Positions 43,701-52,154 of a stretch of DNA of 64,000 nucleotides are shown here, piece after piece. The notes under the pieces are model-generated. The model made no database searches and had not been told where the DNA came from. It saw only the letters and a program-made list of their open reading frames with translations. The position numbers were made by a program, and so were the translations under genes. Positions within the stretch are counted from its first letter, which is position 1. Each line of letters begins with the position of its first letter. The stretch is from Cydia pomonella (Eukaryota > Arthropoda > Insecta > Lepidoptera > Tortricidae): NCBI RefSeq assembly GCF_033807575.1, contig NC_084721.1, positions 3,472,001-3,536,000 on the forward strand, written 5' to 3'.

Positions 43701-46700
43701 TTTTAGTACAGGTACCTTTTATAAGTAAATTTGAGGGCAACCTGTATGCTTAAAAACTATATTTACCTTATATTGTTCAGTTCAGAACTATGAATGAAGC
43801 TGGTATTCAACAGAAAGTCCTTTTGGGCATGATGTCACGATCACGTCACACCAGCAGCTAGCATTGAGTTTACGAATCAAGAGGAACTCTTCATATTTAT
43901 CCGTGTGTCCCATTCATTCATCTATCATTCTATTTGCCTCTTTAAATTTCAAGACCTATCCTGCGTTCTATTCGAGCGTGTCCAGAGGTACTAACAGAGA
44001 TTACAATTGTTGATAGATAAAACCAATCAAGAGTTAAATGATGTATGGACATATTCACGTCACTTTTCTCTCATCCCGATACATTTTTCTTTTCGTTTAG
44101 CGTTTGTTGATATAAGATTGTCATCTAGACCTCCAGAATACAAAAATATTCGCCAAGCAATACCAAAACTAATTAGGAATTCGACATTCATGCTACTACC
44201 GCACTTTGTCGCTTGTCAAGACTGCCTGGACTAACTCATTCAATTTGGAATCGTATAAAGTTATCTTCTTCCTCAACCTAGCGTTTTCCCGGCCTGGTGG
44301 TCGAGTCCGCTTTCCTACTAAGTTTTCTCCACTTTGCCCGGTCTTCGGCATCCTCAGGTGTGAGATTGTTTCCTTCCATGACCGCTTTCAAGACATCCAG
44401 CTAGCGCTTCTTAGGCCTACCGCTTGAGCTTTATAAAGTTATACATATTAATAATCAAGTTATACATATAAAGTACACTATATAAAGTCAGGCTCACTCA
44501 TATATATACCGGTATATTTAGTAGCTTCATATCCGAACGAAGCTCCCTAGCAATCCATGTCCTCATAAACTTGTATCCTTAGCCCGACCACCTCCAGGCC
44601 TGAGAGACAGTGGGCCGCGGTCAACACGTAACGATCATTGATAAGACTACCAGCGTACACAATCACAGTCAAGCATACATTCAGTACCTTGGTTTTCAAT
44701 GAATACTATATAAATAAATAAATAAGTAGCTGTGAGTGTCAGTAATTCTTTACCTGTATAGTAGCTTCACATCCGAATGAAGCTCCCTGGCAGTCCGTGT
44801 CTTCGTAAATTCGTATTCTCACGCCGACCACCTCCAGACCAGAGAGACAATGGGCCGCAGTCAACACGTAACGATCATTGATAAGACTACCAGCACACTG
44901 AAACTGGATACCCTCCGCTGGAATGAAGGGTTGGAGATCGGTTAGTGGTCAAACTCCCAGTAAGCAGTATTGTCAACAAAGTGGAGTGTCATTACAAATG
45001 TCATATTTCAGATATATTCATAGACATTTGATATTAATGATGACATAATTCTCACACTGTTTACATTTTACACACTTTTCTTTAGTAGCACACTTTTGTA
45101 TATTATAGATGTATGAAAACATATGTTCAAAAAATACCAACTTTAGCTGATGATTAAGTATGGTTGACGAATAAAGACGTCACTCCTAATTCATTTCTAG
45201 TGCAAAGGCACTTCGTGGCCGCGCTGAAACTCAATGGCCAGCCTCTGCACTAAGAATGAATAGGTGAGAGGATCAACCTCTCTGCTGAAAACGACAGTCC
45301 ACTTCCCCAGGGAAGGTACTTCCCCCTAACCTGAAGTTATAATATAACTCATATAATCTGAAGTTAAAAGTTGGTATTCATTGGATGTGTTTATTATTAC
45401 AATGTATTCATTATGCCTAATGTTTGTGTGAAGTTTTGTGTACCTATGCATTCATGTCTTCAAAATGAAGTTTAAGACCTACTACTACCTACAGCTTATC
45501 TTCGTATATTTAGTACATAACTCACTTGTCTTATAAGATATGAAGACCATCCATGGATATTCGTAAAGCGCCAGGACGGGAACTCCTGCAAATAAATAGA
45601 GTAACAATGATGGATAGATGGATGGATGTGTGGATGGTTTTCAGACTATATTGCGGAAAAATAATATAGTCTTATTACTAAGTCGTATGAGATGTAGTCC
45701 CAACAGCATTTTAAAGGAAATTGCTAATATATTCGATTGTCCGATCATAAGGCACTTGACCGAGCAAATTAAAAGTGTATCGCAATTTATAATATGGATA
45801 CTATGCTGTAGTAGCTTGAGAATGTGTATATAAATTAGCACGACAAATCTAATTTCTATTTATAAATACTAACACTAGTTTAAGAAATTTTCCTGCTGTA
45901 CTAACACTCTATGGATACATTGTTTGTCGGAAATAAAGAAAATTTATTTATTTATTTAATATAAAATGGAAAATATTATGTGCCAAAAAAAATGAAAATA
46001 GTCAATTGTCCGATCAGTCGCAAAACTCCTCTGGTAATGAAAATGAACAATGTCTGTCAAAGAAGGTACTTGCGGATAGATTAAGCTACCCGATAAAATG
46101 GTAGCTTTTAAGTTAATGTAACTAACAAATTATGGTTCAAATCAAATTTGCGGCCTGCGATTTTGCCTGCATAACCGTCTTCCTTCTCGATGCCACAGTT
46201 GTCCAGTAACAGTAGAATGTTTTGGATGGTAATGATGGGTGTTGGCTAATGCGGTTACCGGTTATCCGGTAACAGTAGAACGTTCGGATAGTAATGAAGG
46301 GTGTTGTCTGATGTGGTTTCCACGCCAGCTGTCATCTCAGAACTACAAATATGTTCATATTAACTTTACCGCCTGCGATTCTGTTCGCATAACCGTCCTC
46401 CTCCCCGATGCCACAGTTATCCGGTAACAAGAGAACGTTTGGATGGTAATGAAGGCTGTTAGCCATTATGGTTTCCACTCCAGCTGTCAGCTTAGCGCAG
46501 CATACCTGGAAATTATAGGCAACATGGGAAAATAATACTATTAACCGTAATTGCCTTTGAGGGTAATTCATCAATTGAAACAAATATGTATAAGTACATC
46601 TCACTCTGACTCGTGTAGTAGGTGATATGCACAAATCTCATTTTGCTCTTGACAGTAGTTTAATGCGTGGCGACACTTAGAGATGACTCGCGCTGGATCG

Positions 46701-48936
46701 GCCCGGGTCCGGGCCGAAACAACTGACACTTCATTTTCTATGACGACCGGTGATCACGTGATGCTTTCTATTGAAAACGAAGTGTCGGATGCCCCGGCCC
46801 GGGCCCGAGCTGTTCTAACGTGAGTCATCCTTATACTTGACAAAGTTGACGGTTTTACTGTAAGAGTATAGATGAAAATGAAAAATGATTTATTTGGGTA
46901 TCTAAATTACAGTTTGTTAATGTAAATAATATATGTGTAATCTTTAGGTAGAGTCGATTGTCATATTCTGCGCTCCTTCGTTGGTTACCTGCCGAGGTTT
47001 TCCCCAAAACTATTTTTCAAGGCTTTGTATCGATATATGACACCCCGGTTATTGCACAGCTCGTCATCCACAGGCTTACAGCTTTTTTTATATTAGGAAA
47101 AGGTAAGCATTTGACCACAATCGCACCTAATGGTAAGTGCCGATGCAGTCTAGGATGGAACATGCTTACCAAAAAGATGTATATTCACTCTTGATTTAAA
47201 AAGATTCAAATTATAGAAGACTGGGAATAGATTTTCAGGAAGTCAATTCCACACTCCTTAGCCTTTGGCATGATACAGCTGGATGCATAACGTTTAGTGT
47301 GAATCAGCGTCAGAGTAATGACGTAAGGGTGAAACGCAACTCCACGTCCACTCCCATGGTAGCAGAACGGAGATGGGGGATTAGGTTATGTAATCCCATC
47401 GCACACTCCCCGAAATGTATCCTGTACAATACCGATAAACAGGCTACCTTTTTACGGTGTTCTAGGCTCTGTAGTCTAGCCTCTACCAATCTCGCATCTC
47501 CATAAGGTTCCTAGTGCGTTTGTCTATTGAAGCTTTACATCAGGTGGGCCGTGTGTTCGTTCCACTGTCTGTACTATATAAAATACCTACTTAAACTAAC
47601 CTTCCGTAGCCTGACGTCGTCTAACCCGCAGTCGGCGCTCCGGAGCTGGGTGTACAGAGACATGTCTGTGGCTACCACAGCAGCGGTACATGATTTGTAG
47701 CCAATGCAATCGCTACAATTATCTGAAACGATAAGTATTCAATAATACAATTAGATGACCGATCTGGCCTAGTGGGTAGTGACCCTGCCTATGAAGCCGA
47801 TGGTTCCGGGTTCAAATCCTGGTACGGGCATTTATTCGTGTGATGAGCATGGATATTTGTTCCTGAGTCATGGGTGTTTTCTATGTATTTAAGTATTTAT
47901 AAATATTTATATATTATATATATCGTTGTCTAAGTACAGTCAGCATCAATAGTAGCGTATGAAACAACGCGCCAAAAGTATCTGATATTGCGAATAACTT
48001 TTCCAAATATAGATAAATCTCTCAAATTTACGTTCAAAAGTATATCATTTATAGTCTTAATTGTTCTACACATAGAACTATCACTTTTTATTAAGCTTAT
48101 ACAGAATGGTAGATACTTTTGAAACCTTGTTTGATCCGCTTCTTTTGATACTGACTGTACCCTCAACACAAGCCTTATTGAGCTTACTGTGGGACTTAGT
48201 CAAAGTGTGTAATAATGTCCTATAATATTTATTTATTTAATACAAATAAGTGTGTAGGTATCCGTATTGCACATTTCGCGCCTCGTTCTCGAATTCTTGT
48301 CGTTTTTATATCCTGTGATAAAAATAGTGAAAACTCTACTATCATGTAATTGTTATCGCCCCTTCATTAGTTCGTTCGTGTCTGTTGCCGCATGATTCAC
48401 GGTGCTTTTGAGATATCAAGATATAATAAACATTTCTGTAGGGCTAAGATGGTCGGCTCTTTATCATTTGTCACCATGCCTGTCACGTTCTAACAAGTAT
48501 GTAAGCGCGAAAGTGACGGGCATAGTGACAAGTGATAAAAATGGAACCATGCTGCCACCTCTGTTCATCAGTATTTATTTCAAAAGTGATAACAACCTCA
48601 ATCATAATTAGCATTTTAAATTAGAATCATATACAAATAAAATATACATTTACAGAAAAAAAAAACTTATTACACTTTAGAAACTATTAGGTGACGTGTA
48701 CCTACATTAAGAGAAACATTTACACAACAGGGAAAATAACTCAATATTCATCGCAAACAAAACAGTATCAGTAAATATTATAACATTGTGATGCAATCGT
48801 ATACTCGTAATCCAATGACAATTAAATGATTAACATTAAGCCATAAATGTTAAAACTTACTTCTTATAACTACTGTGTACACTAGATCACAAATAAAACA
48901 AATAAACACATATAAAAAAGCAACTTTGGCGCACAT
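35278..48936 (-). CDS. Gene C: clip-domain serine protease homologue (8 exons, 363 aa)
   Basis: Exons in coding order: 48936-48861, 47722-47601, 46505-46370, 45585-45526, 44917-44754, 41473-41365, 36111-35934, 35524-35278 (TAG); every junction is GT-AG and phases equal those of A, B and D. Signal peptide MCAKVAFLYVFICFICDLVY; six-cysteine clip domain NCSDC to CC69; linker LPDNCG; activation R108/I109 (IAGG); His154, Asp208, Ser310. The active-site motif is GFSGAP, so Phe309 replaces the usual Asp and Ala312 a Gly. GWG is absent. Unlike A and B, it keeps a Cys pair (DCQGASFGC) after the His region. It lies head to head with the serpin. Intact but probably not a classical protease. Confidence 0.88.
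36256..36660. mobile_element. Foldback element in intron 6 of gene C
   Basis: Arms 36256-36328 and 36539-36610 are near-perfect inverse complements (GATCAAACGAACTTCTTGAA / TTCAAGAAGTTCGTTTGATC). The part between (36327-36480) and the right flank (36611-36660) match 41030-41205 inverted, so this is a rearranged double copy of one element. Confidence 0.75.
36660..37680. other. Gene-free intron sequence
   Basis: AT-rich, no exon or repeat structure recognised apart from a short repeated ATTTATTTATTTTCA motif near 37150-37210. Confidence 0.4.
37688..37729. repeat. (TA)n microsatellite
   Basis: A run of TA dinucleotides with a few G interruptions, ending in poly-T. Confidence 0.9.
37735..40500. 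other. Long AT-rich intron stretch of gene C
   Basis: Nothing I can support: no exon-like block in either strand and no clear inverted repeat. This is most of the 4.5-kb space between the two inverted copies of the 36327/41030 element. Confidence 0.4.
40518..40835. repeat. Tandem repeat with GGTTCACGACCAACC hairpins
   Basis: Two units of about 140 bp (from 40521 and 40663) share TTTGTTTCGTTGTGCGTT, GCGAAATCGGTGTTCGAAAT, ACGAACAGACTTTCCTTCGT and CCAGGATGATTTTTT. GTTGGTTCACGACCAACCCC occurs several times and can form a short stem (TTGGT/ACCAA); it decays to GTTAGTTCTCGACTAACC at the right end. Long open frames here come from the lack of stops in the repeat. Confidence 0.85.
41020..41205. mobile_element. 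Inverted partner of the 36327-36480 segment
   Basis: AGAGCGCAGCGGTCGCCGCA to TTAATATAAAATTATATCTG is the inverse complement of 36327-36480 with almost no differences by eye. The two lie 4.5 kb apart in the same intron. Confidence 0.8.
41738..41880. mobile_element. MITE in intron 5 of gene C
   Basis: TATGCAACAGTTGTATAAGA / TACTTATACAACGTTGCATA and GGCGAGTGGCGT / ACGCCACGAGC are inverted ends around a short GC-rich core. Confidence 0.8.
41948..42015. other. GC-rich island in AT-rich intron
   Basis: About 68 bp rich in GGCC/CCGG (CCCCGGGCCGCGGCCGGCCG). No inverted-repeat borders found. Could be an edge of an unrecognised repeat. Confidence 0.4.
42030..44280. other. Gene-free intron 5 sequence of gene C
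   Basis: No supported exon. There are short AT-rich inverted stretches and a repeated CGGTAATA/ACCGA motif near 43415-43640, but no boundaries I can define. Confidence 0.35.
44285..44430 (-). mobile_element. Degraded LINE remnant
   Basis: Minus-strand pieces such as GRKQS and CCGGGCAAAGTGGAGAAAAC resemble the RPKKRW-DRAKWR C-terminus of non-LTR proteins, in broken frames. Confidence 0.45.
44506..44657 (-). pseudogene. Duplicate exon 5 of gene C
   Basis: Reads AGSLINDRYVLTAAHCLSGL and EVVGLR, then VYEDMDC followed by a stop where exon 5 has Gln, then GASFGYEAT. The second Cys of the pair is Tyr, the 5' part with the acceptor is missing, and the donor is lost. It lies 96 nt downstream of the real exon 5 on the minus strand. 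Confidence 0.8.
46150..46340 (-). pseudogene. Two partial duplicates of exon 3 of gene C
   Basis: The plus strand has two pieces (46150-46255 and 46256-46345) that repeat the reverse complement of exon 3: GCCTGCGATT, CATAACCGTCTTCCTTCTCG, GATGCCACAGTTGTCCAGTA, GTTTCCACGCCAGCTGTCAT. Both are incomplete and carry changes in the LPDNCG region; neither has a CC/acceptor start. Confidence 0.75.
46680..46832. mobile_element. MITE in intron 2 of gene C
   Basis: AGATGACTCGCGC / GTGAGTCATCC at the ends; GACACTTCATTTTCTATGAC / TTTCTATTGAAAACGAAGTG and GGCCCGGGTCCGGGCC / CCCCGGCCCGGGCCCGAG within. A near-palindrome. Confidence 0.75.
47080..47525 (-). mobile_element. Degraded Jockey-like LINE end
   Basis: Minus-strand reading in shifting frames gives VEARLQSLEHRKKV, LSVLYRIHFGECAMGLHNLI and NLFKSRVNIHLFGKH, the C-terminal motifs of Jockey-type RT proteins. 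GGTAAGTGCCGATGCAGTCT is the 3' UTR. Several stops and shifts. Confidence 0.65.
47756..48240 (+). mobile_element. tRNA-derived SINE split by a MITE
   Basis: The head GATCTGGCCTAGTGGGTAGT (A box) and GGTTCCGGGTTCAAATCCTG (B box) is followed by TGAGTCATGGGTGTTTTCTA and TTATATATCGTTGTCTAAGT. The body resumes at 48163 with CAACACAAGCCTTATTGAGC and TAATGTCCTATAATATTT. This is a common lepidopteran SINE layout. Confidence 0.85.
47934..48162. mobile_element. MITE nested in the SINE
   Basis: The ends GTACAGTCAGCATCAATAGT and TTGATACTGACTGTAC are inverted repeats; inner CCAAAAGTATCTGATATTG also has a partner (TGGTAGATACTTTTGAAA). Removing it rejoins the SINE. Confidence 0.8.
48437..48560 (+). repeat. 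Dispersed repeat (GGGCTAAGATGGTCGGCTC), copy 2
   Basis: Nearly the same as 33315-33442, with TAAGCGCGAAAGTGACGGGC and GAACCATGCTGCCACCTCTG. Confidence 0.75.
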
Positions 48937-49384
48937 TTTCTTAACAAGTAGCGCCAGTAGCAGTGTATCGAGTCGATCGTCTTTTTCGAACTGGTTAGTA
49001 TCTGATCCGGTTTTCAATCTATAAATATAGTCATACATGTAATACGAGTATGATATTGGCAAGGCCGATATTGATGTTCAAATTGCATGATAATCTGCAA
49101 ATAGGTAAAAACTGATTTCACGAGAGTTTAAAATGCCATAAAAATAAAATAACTGCTTTTCTCATGCTTTTCTTGACGACTTAACGATTAGCCCAAATAT
49201 GCGTAGGATATACCTATACTTCATTATTGTTTTTATGATATCATTTTCCTCCTAGCTCATATGCGAAGCGCCAATGTGTGACTCAGTCGCCTCTTTTGTT
49301 GACCCGCGACAAAAACTGTAACAAAATATACCGTTTAAAAAAATGGTAAATATATACTTTTAAACAGAGTTTAATGTAGTCAAT
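48937..49384. promoter_or_regulatory. Divergent promoter region between gene C and the serpin
   Basis: 448 bp separates the two start codons. For gene C (minus), AAAACCGGATCAG (49014-49002) and ACCAGTT (48995-48989) match the 5' flanks of A and B. For the serpin, AAATATATAC near 49347-49356 is TATA-like. Co-regulation is possible but unproven. Confidence 0.45.
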
Positions 49385-50626
49385 ATGATTCTTTTTGTGC
49401 TCGAATTGTGCGCGTGTTTTGTGCTGTGTTTAGGGCAGAATCATGGAGTTAAAGAACCGGTATATCGAATGAATTTAGCTAAATTCAGTGAGTCGACGGG
49501 CAATTTTACAATAGAGTTGTTATATCACGTGGCAAAACGACAACCGGACCAAAACTTCGTTGTGTCCCCGTTCGCAGCGTGGACAATGCTAGCGGTGACT
49601 TATGAGGGCGCAGTGGGTAATACCAATGAAGAACTGCTCTCGGCCTTACGATTTCCCCGAAAAAGCCCTCGAACAACAGTTAGATATTACTATCAAGAAA
49701 TCGCGCAATGGCTTGTCGTCAACAGAACCACGGCCCAATTTACAAAATTCAGCGGAATATTCATGGACAGGGTATGGACTGGAATGCATATTGACTTCCG
49801 TCAAATTGCGGAAGAGATTTATAATACAGAAGCAGTTGACTTACCGTTCAAAAACAAAGCAGCAGCGGCCACCATCAACCGAGCAGTATCTCTAACTACC
49901 GAAGACAGGATTCCCACATTAATTGATGAAAGTCATTTGAATAACACACAGCTGATTATCGCCAGTGCTGTATATTTTAATGGGCAGTGGACTGCACCAT
50001 TTAATGTTATTACAGTTAAACGAGATTTCTATAACAGTATTGGGGAGAAAATTGGTGAAGTGAATATGATGTATAATAGATACACATACCCGTTTGCGAA
50101 TATTAGTGAACTTCAAGCAAGTGTGATCGAGCTGCCTTATGGTGTTGAAAACCATATGTCTATGATATTAATTCTGCCAAACCCTGGTATGACTCTAAAA
50201 GATATGTTCTTAAACTTCCTCAAAGCGAATCTTAAGACAGTATTTCAAGAGCTGAAAGTCTCTCAAAAAGACCGTGGTGATGTTGAAATTGATTGTTTCA
50301 TCCCACGCTTCAAAATTGTATCAAATATTGAATTAAACGAAATTTTAAAAAATGGTATGAGAATACATGACCTTTTTGACCCAAAGAATGTCTTCTTGCC
50401 TCGCATGTCCCGGTGGCCCATTCGTGGTACAAGGGTCATACATAAAACCGAGATTGACGTAACTGAAGAAAGCAGCACACCATCGGGAAATATAGCTCCA
50501 GAATTTGCAAATGACAGTAAAGTTCTAATTTTTGAAGCTAATCGGCCATTTAGTTATTTTATTGTGGAAAAACACACAGACACTGTTATTTTGGCAGGAG
50601 TTTACCGAAAGCCTATTTTATATTGA
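49385..50626 (+). CDS. Secreted serpin, single exon, 413 aa
   Basis: A signal peptide (MILFVLELCACFVLCLG) precedes a full serpin fold. Family motifs are present: NFVVSPFAAWTMLAVTYEGA, IIASAVYFNGQW, CFIPRFKI, and the C-terminal FSYFIVEKHTDTVILAGVY. Several N-glycosylation sequons (NFT, NRT, NNT, NIS, NDS). The hinge that is usually small residues (GTEAAAAT type) reads SSTPSGNI with Pro near P12, which argues against fast loop insertion. Loop length equals alpha-1-antitrypsin by my count, putting P1-P1' near Asp-Ser or at the following Lys. Classical insect serpins inhibit clip proteases of the kind next door. This one may be non-inhibitory or unusual. Length is normal for the family, and there are no introns. 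Confidence 0.93.
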   Translation: MILFVLELCACFVLCLGQNHGVKEPVYRMNLAKFSESTGNFTIELLYHVAKRQPDQNFVVSPFAAWTMLAVTYEGAVGNTNEELLSALRFPRKSPRTTVRYYYQEIAQWLVVNRTTAQFTKFSGIFMDRVWTGMHIDFRQIAEEIYNTEAVDLPFKNKAAAATINRAVSLTTEDRIPTLIDESHLNNTQLIIASAVYFNGQWTAPFNVITVKRDFYNSIGEKIGEVNMMYNRYTYPFANISELQASVIELPYGVENHMSMILILPNPGMTLKDMFLNFLKANLKTVFQELKVSQKDRGDVEIDCFIPRFKIVSNIELNEILKNGMRIHDLFDPKNVFLPRMSRWPIRGTRVIHKTEIDVTEESSTPSGNIAPEFANDSKVLIFEANRPFSYFIVEKHTDTVILAGVYRKPILY

Positions 50627-50860
50627 GTTGTGAAAAGAATTGATTATCAAAAATACCCAAATAGTCATATTAGTATATATATTAGTCTAATTATAAAAGA
50701 ACACCACTGATATATTTTACTGTACGATGTTTAATCACACATGTATAATGAGTTAATGAGAATAACACTCACACATAAATATAAAGTGTGCTAACAAATT
50801 AGTTACCATATATTTACAGCTGATAGTATTCGGGTCCTGGAGTATATTAAGTATGAAACA

Positions 50861-51012
50861 TTACAATACAATACAAATACTCTTTATTGCACACCTCAAT
50901 ACAGAAACAGTACAAATAATATACCTAACATATAAAGAAGAGGTAAACAACAGGCGGTCTTATCGCTAAAAAGCGATCTCTTCCAGACAACCTTTAGGTA
51001 GCGGAATAAAAA
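50861..51012 (-). mobile_element. LINE 3'-UTR stub
   Basis: The inverse of the 3' UTR at 4800-4960: TACAATACAATACAAATACT tail, GCACACCTCAATACAGAAAC, ATCTCTTCCAGACAACCTTT. It carries no coding part. Confidence 0.85.
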
Positions 51013-51311
51013 AAAAATCAAACAAACATTATAGGTTTTATGATGTTCTTTTTTGGAGAAAATTGGCAAACAAATTTCTTACGTAACAGGGTGTCTGTTA
51101 ATCAGTTATCTGATTTAAATGAGACCTCATTTAACAGATTCTGCAACCTTTTTTGCCTAATGTTTAACTGGCCACTTCACGTTGATACGTTAAACTACTA
51201 CTTGACTGACGGACTACGTGACTATGTGTTATAAACAATGTTAAACACGGTTAACATCTTGTCAGTTAAATCATAGTTAAATAAATGCACATGATTATAA
51301 AACTAATTCTA

Positions 51312-51582
51312 CGGATTCCACTCACGTGTTTAGTCACTCGCGCGACATGTTTCGGAGAGCTTAGGTCTCCTTTCTCTAGCACTAATGGCTCCTCTACATG
51401 ATGGCCCAGCGTAGGCCAGTCCTAGGGACGCATTTATGCGTTAGAGGGAGCAAGTGATATTGCTATCTCATTTCACCGCATAGCTGCGTCCCTTGGACTG
51501 GCCTACGCTGGGCCATCGTGTAGAGGAGCCCTAACAGTGCGAGCAGCGTTCACGACGGCCATGAGTGGAATCCTTAGAATTA
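51312..51582. mobile_element. Inverted-repeat element holding a nested MITE
   Basis: ACGGATTCCACTCACG at the left and ATGAGTGGAATCC at the right are inverted. The inside is split by the MITE at 51386-51531. Confidence 0.65.
51386..51531. mobile_element. Harbinger-like MITE with TAA target duplication
   Basis: 146 bp; arms TGGCTCCTCTACATGATGGC and GCCATCGTGTAGAGGAGCCC extend about 45 bp. TAA flanks both ends (51383-51385, 51532-51534), as in PIF/Harbinger insertions. Confidence 0.75.
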
Positions 51583-52154
51583 CCTAGTTTAATGTTAATA
51601 TGTCTCACGACAGTTTACCTACAATTTATTTTGTTGTTTGGTAAATTAAAACAAAAAATATGAAAAGTTTTCTTAATTTATATTTGAAGTTAAATTAAAT
51701 TAGTTTGAAGTTAATATATTTAATGTTAATTACCATGTCTTAAAATATCGGTAACTAATTTCATAGCAACTTAAGTACATATAATGGGAGTGGGTAGGTA
51801 ATTTTTAGATATTTGAGACTTTTAAAATGTTACCGCATTTTGACCTGTTATCACATTTTTTTATTTTAATAATTTAAATTGTTACCGCATTTTTAGATAT
51901 AACTAAAACAGCTTAACGAATATTGAAGTCATGTTCCAATTTCTTTGGTTATTTATATACCTACCTAACAGGTATCGAGGTATATCCGCATTGCTCGGGG
52001 TTCCCCAGCTTTTAAACTTTTATGGAATTTCACATGAATCAACTGCCCAGTATGCTTTTTTCATTTAAATTCGACATAACATTCGGGCCCACATTTCTTT
52101 GGTCAGTTTCTATCAGAGCTCAGTTTGCACGGATACTTTCAAGAAAATAATAAA

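Noticed and set aside
44007..44234. 75-codon frame with an IRLSSRPPEYKNIRQ-like stretch
   Set aside because: No start context, splice sites or relative elsewhere in the window; not enough to call a gene.
47756..47830. Possible tRNA gene
   Set aside because: A and B boxes are present but the sequence does not fold as a complete tRNA and continues into a SINE body.
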